A DNA stretch of 38,115 nt from the NCBI GenBank assembly GCA_029219245.1, contig JAQXTA010000042.1, forward strand, positions 1 through 38,115. The letters are read 5' to 3'. The first letter of the stretch is position 1. The number at the start of each line of letters is the position of its first letter. The stretch is from Lachnospiraceae bacterium (GTDB lineage Bacteria; Bacillota; Clostridia; Lachnospirales; Lachnospiraceae). Below the pieces are notes generated by a model. The model ran no database searches, was not told the origin of the DNA, and saw only the letters and a list, made by a program, of their open reading frames with translations. This document shows positions 25,057 through 36,070 of the stretch, piece by piece. The position numbers and the translations under genes were made by a program.

Positions 25057-26790
25057 ATGAAAAAGAAAGGTTATTTAAGCATAAAAATTATTATCCTGGT
25101 TCCGGTATTTATTTTAGGAATTGTATCTGTTCTTTCCAATGTTACGGCAATTTCGAATACCCGTAACGTCAATGCGAATGCTTCGGAAATTGCAGATGAA
25201 TATATGGTAAGCATCTCCAAACTTGGTGCGATACAGGAACAGACACAGGAAATCCACAGACTGGCTTTGTCACATATCATTGCTACGGATCTGGATACCA
25301 TGATTGGATTAGTGGAATCTATTCGTGAGGAAGAAGCGGAACTGGATGAAAAATTGAAGGAATACAAACAGTATCTGTTAGAGGAAGACAGTGCTTCTTA
25401 TGAAGAGCTTCTGGCAAGCTATGAGAATTTCAAATATCAGATTGGTAATCTGATGGCATACAGTGGAAGCGGTGATAACGAAGCTGCTTATGCCTGTGCA
25501 AATGGCGGATTGGCAGAATATGGTTCTGCCATGAAGGGAAACATCGATGATATGGTTGATTCTGCTAATGAAGCGGCAAAAGAAGCCAGAGAACAGCTAG
25601 CCGCGGTATACAGCCGGGCGGTTATGATTAATACGGTTACGATTGTAATCAGCGTTGTAGCATTGTTGTTTGCATTGTTCAGCGTATTGTATAAAGTAAT
25701 CCGTCCGCTTACGAAAACCAAACGTGAAATTACCGAGATTATCAAGGATATTGATAACCGAGAGGGTGACTTAACAAAGAGGGTATCCATTCTTTCCAAC
25801 GACGAGATTGCTTCCCTCGGAAATGGTATCAACCTCTTTATGAGTAAATTGCAGGATATTTTTAAAATGATTACTGCAAATTCCCAGAAGATGGAAGTTG
25901 TCGTAAATGAAGTTCTGGATAGCGTTACAACCTCGAACAGCAGTGTCGCAGATTTGTCAGCTCTGACAGAGGAACTGGCGGCAACAATGGAGGAAATGTC
26001 ATCCAATGCTTCCGTAATCAATGCCAATGCGGAAGAAGTCAAAAATGAAGTCAATGCCATTGCGGAAAGAACGAATGAAATCAATCAGTACACCAGGGAA
26101 ATGAAAGAGCATGCTGACAACATGGAAAACAGTGCGCGCTCCAACATGGAATCCACAAGTGTCAAAGTCAATGAGATTCTGATGGTATTAAATAGGGCGA
26201 TTGAGGATAGCGATAGTGTCAATCAGGTCAATAGTCTTACCAATGATATTTTGAGTATTGCCAGTCAGACGAACCTGCTTGCATTAAATGCTTCCATTGA
26301 AGCGGCGAGAGCCGGAGAAGCTGGAAAAGGATTTGCAGTAGTTGCGACGGAAATCAGCCAGCTTGCCGCAGCGAGCCAGCAGGCAGCAAACCGGATACAG
26401 GAAATTAACCATGTTGTAACATCGGCAGTACATAATCTGGCAGATAACGCAAATGGACTTGTAAAATACATGAATGATTCCATTTTGCCGGAATTTGAGG
26501 CTTTTGTGGAATCGGGAAGCGAGTACAAGAAAAATGCTGCGTATATTGAAAGCGTAATGGATGAGTTTGCAACGAAGACTGACAGTTTGCAAAAGGCAAT
26601 GTTGGAAATTGCAGGTTCCATTAATACGATTGCCAATGCCATAGAAGAAGGCGTTAACGGAGTAAGCAGCGCAGCAGACAGCACGCAAGTATTTGTAGGC
26701 GATATGGAAAATATTTCCCAGCATATGGATGACAACCAGTCAATTGCGGCAGCTTTAAAACAGGAAACGGAAATCTTTAAGAAGCTGTAA
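25057..26790 (+). CDS. Methyl-accepting chemotaxis protein
   Basis: A 577-residue transmembrane chemoreceptor. The first helix is at about 8-30, an outside four-helix-bundle-like sensor at about 31-187, the second helix at about 189-212, a HAMP domain to about 265 ([10 protein letters not shown] ... EGDLTKRV), then a long coiled signalling domain. The hairpin tip that contacts CheA and CheW is [20 protein letters not shown] followed by [15 protein letters not shown], close to the family standard. ACAGGAGGA precedes the ATG. Placed directly after a binding lipoprotein and before a terminator, it is a likely two-gene sensing operon. No che genes occur in this window. Confidence 0.93.
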   Translation: MKKKGYLSIKIIILVPVFILGIVSVLSNVTAISNTRNVNANASEIADEYMVSISKLGAIQEQTQEIHRLALSHIIATDLDTMIGLVESIREEEAELDEKLKEYKQYLLEEDSASYEELLASYENFKYQIGNLMAYSGSGDNEAAYACANGGLAEYGSAMKGNIDDMVDSANEAAKEAREQLAAVYSRAVMINTVTIVISVVALLFALFSVLYKVIRPLTKTKREITEIIKDIDNREGDLTKRVSILSNDEIASLGNGINLFMSKLQDIFKMITANSQKMEVVVNEVLDSVTTSNSSVADLSALTEELAATMEEMSSNASVINANAEEVKNEVNAIAERTNEINQYTREMKEHADNMENSARSNMESTSVKVNEILMVLNRAIEDSDSVNQVNSLTNDILSIASQTNLLALNASIEAARAGEAGKGFAVVATEISQLAAASQQAANRIQEINHVVTSAVHNLADNANGLVKYMNDSILPEFEAFVESGSEYKKNAAYIESVMDEFATKTDSLQKAMLEIAGSINTIANAIEEGVNGVSSAADSTQVFVGDMENISQHMDDNQSIAAALKQETEIFKKL

Positions 26791-26842
26791 AGACAGCAGT
26801 TATATTCGGAAAAAATGAATAATCTATTTATGTAAGATGAAA

Positions 26843-26874
26843 AGTGTCACTGCAAAAAGCGGTGGCACTTTTTC
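26843..26874 (+). terminator. Terminator after the chemoreceptor
   Basis: AGTGTCACTGC (26843-26853) pairs along its whole length with GCGGTGGCACT (26859-26869), with two G-U pairs, around AAAAA. It is followed by five T residues. Confidence 0.88.
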
Positions 26875-26886
26875 ATAATAGGGCAC

Positions 26887-26947
26887 TTGACAACCTCTGT
26901 TGCATAACATATACTAAGTGTACTAATATAAATAGTACACTTAGTAT
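26887..26947 (+). promoter_or_regulatory. Near-consensus promoter overlapped by a 15-bp-arm operator
   Basis: TTGACA (26887-26892), exactly 17 bases, TATACT (26910-26915). Starting one base into the -10 is a perfect inverted repeat: ATACTAAGTGTACTA (26911-26925), 7-base spacer, TAGTACACTTAGTAT (26933-26947). It covers the -10 and the start of transcription, an ideal place for repression by the GntR protein encoded about 90 bases downstream. Confidence 0.88.
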
Positions 26948-27035
26948 GGATAATTCCTAAGGAGATTATGCAGGTATATACGGTATACAACGGAAGGATA
27001 TTATCCGGGATATTATAGAAAAGAGAGGAAGACCT

Positions 27036-27401
27036 ATGATTATCATAGATTATAAAGATACCAGACCAATCTATGAACAAATTGTGGAGAAATTCAAAAC
27101 CTTGATTTTAAAAGGTGCCTTACAGCCGGATGAGCAGATGCCATCGGTTCGAAGCCTGGCGATGGAACTGTCGATAAATCCCAATACCATTCAGAAGGCA
27201 TATACGGAATTGGAACGACAGGGTTTCATTTATACGGTCAAAGGAAGAGGTAACTTTGTGTCCGGAAATGAATTGCTATTAGCAGAGCGGAAAGAGGATT
27301 GCTTAAAACAGATTCTTGTTTTGGTAAAAGAAGCAATGGAGTACGGTATCGGCAGAGAGGAAATCCTCGCGGAAATTGCGAAAGGAGAAGAGGGAGAATG
27401 A
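27036..27401 (+). CDS. GntR-family (YtrA-type) transcriptional regulator
   Basis: A 121-residue regulator. The winged helix-turn-helix fills residues 8-75, with YEQIVEKFKTLILKGAL, MPSVRSLAMELSINPNTIQKAY and YTVKGRGNFV. After it comes only a short helical tail of about 45 residues, as in the YtrA subfamily, which has no large ligand-binding domain and often controls ABC transporter genes. GAGAGGAAG precedes the start. It overlaps the ATPase gene by 4 bases. Its likely operator is the palindrome at 26911-26947, giving autoregulation of the whole three-gene operon. The inducer is unknown; cell-wall antibiotics induce some relatives. Confidence 0.92.
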   Translation: MIIIDYKDTRPIYEQIVEKFKTLILKGALQPDEQMPSVRSLAMELSINPNTIQKAYTELERQGFIYTVKGRGNFVSGNELLLAERKEDCLKQILVLVKEAMEYGIGREEILAEIAKGEEGE

Positions 27402-28303
27402 TAGAAGTCTATAACGTAACGAAAACGTTTGAACATATGAAGGCGGTGGATGCGGTCAGTGTTACGATTAAAGAAAATACGGTATTTGGTCTGATTGGCA
27501 CCAACGGAGCCGGGAAAAGTACGATGCTTCGCATGATTACCGGTGTTTTACAGCCGGATGAGGGAACCATCGCAGTAGATAATATGCCGGTTTATGATAA
27601 TGTGGAGGCAAAGAAGCAAATCTTTTTCATTGCAGATGAACCCTATTTTTTTGCGAATGCCAACGCGGGTACGATGGAACATTACTACAGCAGCATATAT
27701 GAGAATTTTAACCGGCAGGAGTACGATAGATATCTGGATAATTTTAATCTGGATAAACGCAGAAAAATAGCAACTTATTCCAAGGGAATGAAGAAGCAGC
27801 TTGCCTTGATTCTCGGTATTTGTGCCCATACAAAATATCTTTTGTGTGATGAAACTTTTGACGGGCTGGATCCGGTCATGCGGCAGGGGGTCAAAAGTAT
27901 CCTGGCAAAAGAGATGGAAGAAAATGGGCTGACACCTGTTATTGCATCTCATAATTTGAGAGAACTGGAGGATATCTGTGACCATGTCGGCTTGTTACAT
28001 AAAGGTGGTGTGCTTTTATCCAAAGATTTGGAGGATATGAAGTGTAACATCCAGAAAGTACAGTGCGTCTTTGCATCGATAGAGGATGAATTGAAGGCAT
28101 TAAACGGATTGGATGTACTGAAGAAGGAACAGAGGGGGTCTCTTAGGACCATTACCGTCAGAAGTACGAAAGAAGAAGTGCTGGCTCGCTTTGCAACGGT
28201 ATCAACGATCTTTTTTGAGGTACTTCCTTTGTCCCTGGAAGAAATCTTTATCAGTGAAACGGAGGTAGTAGGCTATGACATCAAAAAGCTTATTCTGGGT
28301 TAG
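27398..28303 (+). CDS. ABC transporter ATP-binding protein (YtrB-like)
   Basis: A 301-residue ATPase for the membrane partner downstream. The ATG at 27398 overlaps the GntR stop and follows GGGAG; an upstream in-frame start at 27299 would run within the GntR gene. Walker A is GTNGAGKST. The signature loop reads YSKGMKKQLALI, in which the usual LSGG is changed to YSKG as in many YtrB/DrrA-type ATPases. The Walker B-like segment is LLCDETFDGLDP and the switch His is in IASHNLRE. The Walker B has CDET in place of the common LDEP. It overlaps the permease gene by 29 bases. Confidence 0.92.
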   Translation: MIEVYNVTKTFEHMKAVDAVSVTIKENTVFGLIGTNGAGKSTMLRMITGVLQPDEGTIAVDNMPVYDNVEAKKQIFFIADEPYFFANANAGTMEHYYSSIYENFNRQEYDRYLDNFNLDKRRKIATYSKGMKKQLALILGICAHTKYLLCDETFDGLDPVMRQGVKSILAKEMEENGLTPVIASHNLRELEDICDHVGLLHKGGVLLSKDLEDMKCNIQKVQCVFASIEDELKALNGLDVLKKEQRGSLRTITVRSTKEEVLARFATVSTIFFEVLPLSLEEIFISETEVVGYDIKKLILG

Positions 28304-30434
28304 ATGTAAAGAGAATAATAAGCGTAGAATCTGGGTATGGGTTATCAGCATTCTGGCGATGCTGTTCATCTATCCCGCAGTGATGACAGTGTATCTGAGC
28401 AGAATCCAGTTCTGGAACAAAGAAGGTACTTACCAGACAGTTATGATCTACAAGGAGGCATTGCAACAGGCAGCAGCCGATGCGGTAGGATTTCAGCCGA
28501 GATGTTTGTGGATAGTCTGCCTTTTGGCTGTTCTGATTGGAATACAGGGCTTTTCTTACCTGTATGACCGGAAAAAGGTAGATATGTATCACAGCATACC
28601 GATTCCCTTTAAAAGTCGCTACGTAGTTATTTATTGGAACGGTATCGTAAGCTATCTGCTTCCCTATCTTATGAGTGTGCTCATTGCGCTTGTGATTGCT
28701 ATGACACAAGGGGCCCTGTGTGCAAAGGTAATGGCAGAATGCGGCTATGCCTTTTTGATGAATCTGCTGTTTTTCCTGACGGTATACCATATGGCAATTC
28801 TGGCGGTTATGGTTACCGGCAATAAAGTGATTACCGGTTTCTTGATGGCAGGACTTTTGTTTTTCGATTTTTATACAGTAGAATTGTATAATAGAATGAA
28901 GTATACTTTTTTTGAAAGAGCGGATAATGTCTTTACGAATGTGCAGCCCTGGTTGTCACCGATTTATGAATATGACCGTTATATTTATGAATTAAAGAGT
29001 GCGGCAGATTTTTCGGAAATCAATAAAATACTTCTTCCGGTCTATGCAAAATGGGCTGTCTTTGCACTGGTTCTGGGGGGTGCAGCTTATTGGTGTTATC
29101 GGAAAAGACCGGCAGAGGCATCAGGAAAGACCATTGCGTTCCCGAAAATCAAGCCATTTTTGAAGGTAATCGTTGCTGTTATGGCAGGCGTGACAGTCTG
29201 CCATCTGGTATATGATGCGGTTTACTATAAAGTCTGGATAACGGTACTGGCTATGGTTGTGGGAACGGTTCTGGCTTGCGGTATCATGGAAGTGATTTAT
29301 GAGTTTGATATCCGGGCTATGATAAAGCATCTGATTTCCACAGGGGTATCGGCAGCCATTGTCCTGATCATTTTCTGTATTTATCAGTTTGATCTATTCG
29401 GTTATGATACCTATGTACCGGATGCGGATAAAGTAGAAAGCGTGGCAATCAGCACAGACTTATATTATCAGGACTATTTTGCATATGAGGAAGGAAGCGG
29501 TTATTCCGAATACATTGTCGGTCCTGAGTATTACAAACAGAATATGTTTTTAACCGATACCGAAGCAATCTGTGAATTAGCCCGGAAATCACAGGAAACG
29601 GATGAAAAGGATATGGAGGACGGTAGGCAGCTTAATGTCCTATATCGTATGAAATCCGGTAGGGAAATTGGCCGCAAATTTTATGTGGATTATGCAGATG
29701 TATCCAATGAAGAACTGTTAAACAGAGTCTTTGGAAATGAGGAATTTCTAGAAGGTGAATACCAGCTTGCCAAGGCAGATCAGGAATTGGATAGCACATT
29801 TCTGAAAATCAGTTACAGTAACGGTACGATCGAACAGGCATTGTCGCCAATGGATGCGAAAGAAATCAAGGAAGCATGGCTTAAAGATATGGAGCAGTTT
29901 GATTTCTCATTGGCAAGACACGAAAGACCATGCGGCAAATTGGAATTCTTATTTACCGATTCCTATAATGTATGGAACATGCCGGTTTATGACTGCTTTG
30001 AGAATACCATTTCCTATCTTGAGAAAAAAGGAGCGTATTATCCGGTGCAACTGAATCCGGAGCATATCGCGAGCATTACGGTTACGAATTATCATTATAG
30101 TCAGACGGAAGCATACGATGATACTTATGCAGATACAGAAATGTATACGGGTGGTGTTTCAGAAGCTGAGGCAGTAGCGGTTGAGATAGGTATGGTAGAT
30201 ATGGAGGTCACCAAAACGTTCAGTAATCCGGAGGAAATCGCAGAGATAGTAGCTCACATTTATCCGTCCGGCTTAGAACCGGGCTGGCACAACTATGAAG
30301 AAATGGCACAGGATTATGAGATTACAATTGCATTTAAGCCGGATGTAGACTATCCTTATGGAGTAGGTTATTATTACTATGAATTTTTTGCGGATGAAGT
30401 TCCGGACTTTGTCGTAGAAGCTACGGCCAACTAA
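28275..30434 (+). CDS. ABC-2-like permease with large extracytoplasmic domain
   Basis: A 719-residue membrane protein. About nine hydrophobic helices occur in residues 15-390, including segments near 20-40, 75-92, 118-140, 155-180, 190-205, 262-282, 298-318, 324-345 and 365-383. The last 330 residues have no helix and are rich in Asp, Glu and Tyr, so they probably face outside. The start ATG at 28275 overlaps the ATPase gene and follows GGAGGTAG. It is the likely membrane part of the GntR-controlled transporter. Export of, or protection from, an envelope-acting compound is a family-based guess. I do not recognise the C-terminal domain with certainty. Confidence 0.82.
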   Translation: MTSKSLFWVRCKENNKRRIWVWVISILAMLFIYPAVMTVYLSRIQFWNKEGTYQTVMIYKEALQQAAADAVGFQPRCLWIVCLLAVLIGIQGFSYLYDRKKVDMYHSIPIPFKSRYVVIYWNGIVSYLLPYLMSVLIALVIAMTQGALCAKVMAECGYAFLMNLLFFLTVYHMAILAVMVTGNKVITGFLMAGLLFFDFYTVELYNRMKYTFFERADNVFTNVQPWLSPIYEYDRYIYELKSAADFSEINKILLPVYAKWAVFALVLGGAAYWCYRKRPAEASGKTIAFPKIKPFLKVIVAVMAGVTVCHLVYDAVYYKVWITVLAMVVGTVLACGIMEVIYEFDIRAMIKHLISTGVSAAIVLIIFCIYQFDLFGYDTYVPDADKVESVAISTDLYYQDYFAYEEGSGYSEYIVGPEYYKQNMFLTDTEAICELARKSQETDEKDMEDGRQLNVLYRMKSGREIGRKFYVDYADVSNEELLNRVFGNEEFLEGEYQLAKADQELDSTFLKISYSNGTIEQALSPMDAKEIKEAWLKDMEQFDFSLARHERPCGKLEFLFTDSYNVWNMPVYDCFENTISYLEKKGAYYPVQLNPEHIASITVTNYHYSQTEAYDDTYADTEMYTGGVSEAEAVAVEIGMVDMEVTKTFSNPEEIAEIVAHIYPSGLEPGWHNYEEMAQDYEITIAFKPDVDYPYGVGYYYYEFFADEVPDFVVEATAN

Positions 30435-30497
30435 GAGAGACTTTTAAAAAGTAAAATAAACTGCCGCAAGGTAAGACAGCAAAAGAGGGAGCATGCA

Positions 30498-31274
30498 ATG
30501 GAACAGCGGGAACCTGTCATTCAGGTAAAAAATTTATATAAAATATACCGGGTTGGAGAAACAAAGGTACGTGCTTTAAATGGTGTGGATTTTACGATTG
30601 ACAGAGGGACATTCTGTTCGATTGTAGGCACTTCCGGTTCCGGTAAATCGACCCTGCTTAACATGCTGGCTGGACTGGAAAAACCAACCAAGGGTGAAAT
30701 TGTCATTGCAGGAGAGCACATGGAAACCAAGACGGAAAATCAGCTGGTAGCATTTCGCAGGGAGCATATTGGGTTTATTTTCCAGTCCTTTAATCTGTTG
30801 GGTACGATGAATGCCATAGAAAATGTTGCATTGCCGCTTACCTTCCAGGGAATGGATAAAAAAAAGAGGAACCGGAAAGCGGAAGAGATGCTGGAGTTGG
30901 TCGGTTTGACGAAGCACAAGCTGCACAAACCGAATCAGATGTCGGGTGGACAGCAACAGCGGGTAGGGGTTGCAAGAGCACTGGTGGTAAATCCGGAAAT
31001 TATTTTTGCCGATGAACCTACCGGAAATCTGGATTCCAACACTTCGGTGGAAGTCATGAATCTGATGAAAAAGGTAGTAAGAGAACAGAATCAGACACTT
31101 GTTATGGTAACGCATGATAACTATCTTGCCGGATTTGCAGACCTGATTCTACACATCAAGGACGGAAAAATTGTGCAGATTGAGGATAACCGGAAGAAAA
31201 CGGAATGGAATGAGGAAATCACAATAGAAAAGGATATTACAGTAAAAGAAGATACTGTAAAAGCGGACGTTTAA
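30498..31274 (+). CDS. MacB/LolD-type ABC transporter ATP-binding protein
   Basis: A 258-residue ATPase. Walker A is GTSGSGKST, the Q-loop is IFQSFNLLG, the signature is MSGGQQQRVGVARAL, Walker B is IIFADEPTGNLDS and the switch His is in VMVTHD. This set is typical of the ATPases serving MacB-type mechanotransmission permeases. A short charged tail follows residue 230. It follows the previous operon by 63 bases with no terminator seen. A GAGGGAG site precedes the ATG. It heads a three-gene unit with a secreted accessory protein and the permease. Confidence 0.93.
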   Translation: MEQREPVIQVKNLYKIYRVGETKVRALNGVDFTIDRGTFCSIVGTSGSGKSTLLNMLAGLEKPTKGEIVIAGEHMETKTENQLVAFRREHIGFIFQSFNLLGTMNAIENVALPLTFQGMDKKKRNRKAEEMLELVGLTKHKLHKPNQMSGGQQQRVGVARALVVNPEIIFADEPTGNLDSNTSVEVMNLMKKVVREQNQTLVMVTHDNYLAGFADLILHIKDGKIVQIEDNRKKTEWNEEITIEKDITVKEDTVKADV

Positions 31275-31288
31275 GGAAGGGAAAGAAA

Positions 31289-33112
31289 ATGGATAAGAGT
31301 TTCAGGTGGAAAAAAGGAATACTGGTGTTAAGTGTGGCAGCGGCCTGTTTTTTTGCCATGCCGTTTTCTATTACGGTTCATGCAACAGAGCAGAATGGAA
31401 CACAGAATACAACGCAGCAGACAACCATACAGACTTACGGAAATGACAGCAACCGTATCATAAATGACGATGACCGGTTTGATGCGGATGAGGATTTGCT
31501 GTATTACATGCAGAGTCTGGAAGTCCGTTATCGTCTGGATGAAAAGGTCATGGAAAATCTACATAAAGCATTTGACAGTGCGGTGTATTATATTGCCAAT
31601 ACCGATATGACAGTAGCGGAACTACAATCTTATGTGGCACAGACTAAGTCTACGTTTGAGTCAACGGCGGTTGCAAATGTCAGCATTACCACCAGTGAAT
31701 TTTTGCAGGTAGGTGATAACTGGGAAACGCCTACGGTCAGCTATGGACAGTCGGTAGCCATTGTATTGCCGGTTATCAACTTCGGTACAGAAGAATTAAA
31801 CGATTTGATTATTGAACCGCAGACCTCAACGGTTGTTTCGGAATGGCCGTTCATGCCGGATAAGACAAGTTATTTACAGACGGAACCATACATTCCGGGC
31901 AATCAGACTTATGCTGCCGCAATGGAAAACCGGAGAGAGTTTACCTTTTATTTTACGGCAAGAGAAGATGTCATGAGCGGATATTATCCGTTAAAATTTA
32001 ATGTCTGGTATACCAAATCGGGTATCCGGTGTGAGGAACCGGCAGAATTAACGGTGTATGTCAAGGCAATAGGAAAGCCGGGCAGCGGAACGATTGGTGG
32101 CAGTGGAGAAGAAACGAACGGTGCCAAGCCAAGAATTATCGTAACCGGTTTTGAAACCAGTCCGGCAGAGGTTTATGCCGGAGATACCTTTGTGTTGACG
32201 GTGCATGTCAAAAATACATCTAAGGAAATGGCGGTCACGAATCTGCTGTTTGATATGCAGGCAGCCGTAGAAGGAGAAGATAAAACAAATACTTATGCTG
32301 CTTTTTTGCCGACTTCCGGTTCCAGTTCTTTTTATATGGAAAAGATTGCGCCGGATACATCGGCTGATATTGAGATTGAAATGACGGCGAAAGCTGATTT
32401 GGCGCAGAAACCTTATGTACTGGATGTTAATATGAAATACGATGCGGGAAGCATGTTTGACTTAACGGACAAGGCAAGCGTATCGATTCCGATTCTGCAG
32501 GAAAGCCGCTTTGATATCAGTACACCGGAAATCGTTCCGTCAGATATTACCGTAGGTTCCCAATCCAATGTGATGTTCAGCATTTACAATACGGGCAAAA
32601 CTACTTTGTATAATGTACAGGTAAAATTCAAAGCCGATTCGATTGAAGAAGCTTCTTCTTTCGTGGGAAATCTGGCATCAGGAGCAACCGGAAACATTGA
32701 TGTTATGTTAACTGGTATAGCACCGACCATGGATGATGGAACGGTCAATGTCGAAATTTCCTATGAGGACGATGCCGGTAATGTAACAACCGAAACGAAA
32801 ACAATTATCCTTTATGTTATGGAAGAGGTATATGATGATTATATGATGGATGATATGATGATGGAGATGGAAGAGGAACCGAAGAAGCCGGTCGGACTTG
32901 TCGTTGCGATTGTAATTATTGTAATTCTGGCAGCAGGTGCAGGTGGATTCCTTTTTATAAGACACCGTAAGAAGAAAAAGGCAGAGAAACTACTGGAGGA
33001 TGATTTGCTGGCAATTGAGGAGGATGTAAAAAGTGAAACTACAGTAATCTCAGAAGGAAAGGATATTCCGGAAGATGATGCCGGCAAAGATGAAAATAAA
33101 AAAGAGGATTAA
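31289..33112 (+). CDS. Secreted, membrane-anchored CARDB-like accessory protein of the ABC unit
   Basis: A 607-residue surface protein. The signal peptide spans about 1-33, ending VHA, followed by a Thr/Gln-rich stretch. An N-terminal helical part (to about 130) precedes two or three beta-sandwich regions resembling CARDB/COG1361 domains (about 135-260, 280-395 and 405-510), each starting with statements like VGDNWETP or PAEVYAGDTFVLTV. Then comes a Met/Asp/Glu-rich segment (about 511-531, YDDYMMDDMMMEMEEE), a membrane helix (about 534-556), a Lys/Arg stop-transfer and an acidic tail. Genes of this kind are often found between a MacB-type ATPase and its permease in Lachnospiraceae-like genomes. 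Its role, perhaps substrate capture or adaptor, is unproven. Confidence 0.8.
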   Translation: MDKSFRWKKGILVLSVAAACFFAMPFSITVHATEQNGTQNTTQQTTIQTYGNDSNRIINDDDRFDADEDLLYYMQSLEVRYRLDEKVMENLHKAFDSAVYYIANTDMTVAELQSYVAQTKSTFESTAVANVSITTSEFLQVGDNWETPTVSYGQSVAIVLPVINFGTEELNDLIIEPQTSTVVSEWPFMPDKTSYLQTEPYIPGNQTYAAAMENRREFTFYFTAREDVMSGYYPLKFNVWYTKSGIRCEEPAELTVYVKAIGKPGSGTIGGSGEETNGAKPRIIVTGFETSPAEVYAGDTFVLTVHVKNTSKEMAVTNLLFDMQAAVEGEDKTNTYAAFLPTSGSSSFYMEKIAPDTSADIEIEMTAKADLAQKPYVLDVNMKYDAGSMFDLTDKASVSIPILQESRFDISTPEIVPSDITVGSQSNVMFSIYNTGKTTLYNVQVKFKADSIEEASSFVGNLASGATGNIDVMLTGIAPTMDDGTVNVEISYEDDAGNVTTETKTIILYVMEEVYDDYMMDDMMMEMEEEPKKPVGLVVAIVIIVILAAGAGGFLFIRHRKKKKAEKLLEDDLLAIEEDVKSETTVISEGKDIPEDDAGKDENKKED

Positions 33113-33114
33113 AT

Positions 33115-34467
33115 ATGAAATTTCTGGATTTACTGCGTATGAGCAGTAGCAATCTATGGAAGCGGAAAGTAAGGACCATTTTGACGGTACTAGGTGTTGT
33201 CATCGGGGTGGCCTCCATCGTGGTGATGATTTCGTTAGGACTTGGACTCAGCCGGTCTTTGATGGAGCAGTACGAATCCTATGGAAGCCTGACACAGATT
33301 CAGGTCAATGCACCATATGATATGGGTGGCAATTCCGATGTGGAAATCAAACGGCTGGATGATGGGCTGGTAGAGGAACTGGGCAGATTGGAACATGTGG
33401 AATCTGTTTATCCGGTAATGCAGTTGTCTGCGCTTGCCGTTTACGGAGGTTATCAGGGATATCTGAATATACAGGGAATGCCGGTAGAAGCATTGGAAGA
33501 AATGGGAATTGAAGTAGGAGAAGGTTCCCTGCCCACTAATGAGGATGAGAGTCTGAAATTTTTCTATGGTTCCAGCATATTGCAGGATTTTTATAATGCG
33601 AAGACGGGAAGCGGTTATTGGGAAACCGGTGTTCTGCCGGATATAGATTTGATGGAAGACCCGATTTTCATTATTTTTGATATGGATGCCTATTATCAGT
33701 CCATGGGCGGTGGTACGGACAGTAACGGTCAGACGGTGAAAGCTCCGAAAAAGTATCTGATAGAAACCTGTGGTGTTGAGAAAACATCCGAGGATGGCTG
33801 GTCACAGTATGGCTGGTATACCTATTGTGATATTGAAAAATTGCTTCCGCAGCTGAAAAAAATTTTTAAAAACAAGGTGATTCCCGGACAGCCGACCACG
33901 AAAACCGGTAAGCCATACAAAGAAATTTTCTATAATCAGATTCTGGTGAATGTAGACAATATGGATTATGTAACACAGGTGCAGAGTATGATTACCGATA
34001 TGGGATATGAAGCTTACAGCAATGCCGAATGGGTGGAATCCGAACAGAAGACGTTAGGGTATATTCAGGCGGTGCTTGGCGGTATCGGGGCGGTTTCTCT
34101 GTTTGTGGCAGCCATTGGCATAACGAATACGATGATGATGTCCATTTATGAACGAACCAAAGAAATCGGTATCATGAAGGTGCTTGGCTGTGACCTTCGG
34201 AATATCCGGACACTGTTTCTGATGGAAGCGGGCTTTATCGGCTTTATTGGAGGTATTATCGGTTTGGTTTTAAGCTATACCATATCTTTTGTGATTAACC
34301 GGATTGTAGCCGGAGCCAGTGACTATATGGCTTCGATTTCCTATATACCATTCTGGCTGGCGCTTTTGTCCTTGTGCTTTGCTGTTCTGGTCGGTATGAC
34401 AGCGGGATTTTTCCCGGCACTGCGTGCCATGAAGTTAAGCCCGTTAGCGGCAATCCATAGTGAATAA
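33115..34467 (+). CDS. MacB/FtsX-type ABC transporter permease
   Basis: A 450-residue permease. An N-terminal cytoplasmic amphipathic start leads into helix 1 (about 22-44, TILTVLGVVIGVASIVVMIS). A large outside domain follows (about 50-315). Three more helices lie near 318-342, 363-388 and 408-432. The FtsX-type end reads MSIYERTKEIGIMKVLGCD and ALRAMKLSPLAAIHSE, the standard four-helix MacB plan. It starts 3 bases after the accessory gene. The unit ends at the terminator that overlaps the enolase start region. Confidence 0.92.
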   Translation: MKFLDLLRMSSSNLWKRKVRTILTVLGVVIGVASIVVMISLGLGLSRSLMEQYESYGSLTQIQVNAPYDMGGNSDVEIKRLDDGLVEELGRLEHVESVYPVMQLSALAVYGGYQGYLNIQGMPVEALEEMGIEVGEGSLPTNEDESLKFFYGSSILQDFYNAKTGSGYWETGVLPDIDLMEDPIFIIFDMDAYYQSMGGGTDSNGQTVKAPKKYLIETCGVEKTSEDGWSQYGWYTYCDIEKLLPQLKKIFKNKVIPGQPTTKTGKPYKEIFYNQILVNVDNMDYVTQVQSMITDMGYEAYSNAEWVESEQKTLGYIQAVLGGIGAVSLFVAAIGITNTMMMSIYERTKEIGIMKVLGCDLRNIRTLFLMEAGFIGFIGGIIGLVLSYTISFVINRIVAGASDYMASISYIPFWLALLSLCFAVLVGMTAGFFPALRAMKLSPLAAIHSE

Positions 34468-34470
34468 GGT

Positions 34471-35840
<1,370 letters not shown>

Positions 35841-35860
35841 TGTAAAGCTGTTTGAGGAGG

Positions 35861-35914
35861 AAAAGCAACTACCGGAGACATATCATTGTTATCTGTCAGG
35901 GCGGTTGCTTTTTT
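35861..35914 (+). terminator. Terminator after eno
   Basis: AAAAGCAAC (35861-35869) pairs with GTTGCTTTT (35904-35912), with an inner GACA/TGTC pairing, followed by further T residues. The loop region is long, so the fold is less compact than the other terminators here. Confidence 0.7.
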
Positions 35915-35961
35915 GTTCCCAGGGCTGAAAATTCAATTCAATAATATGTGCCGGACAGGAA

Positions 35962-35990
35962 TTGTAAGATTCGGACAAACAGTGTATAAT
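35962..35990 (+). promoter_or_regulatory. Promoter of hemZ
   Basis: TTGTAA (35962-35967), 17 bases, and a perfect TATAAT (35985-35990). The predicted start near 35998 leaves about 70 bases of leader, which contain a small ACAGGA/TCCTGT hairpin. Confidence 0.75.
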
Positions 35991-36070
35991 CCGATAAGAA
36001 GTGAAAGCGCATTTTGCAACAGGAAATAATCCTGTCCTGTAAATATATATGCTGTGAAAGGAACAACCAA

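Noticed and set aside
25488..26735. Minus-strand open frames opposite the chemoreceptor
   Set aside because: They mirror the repetitive coiled-coil codons of the receptor and lack start signals.
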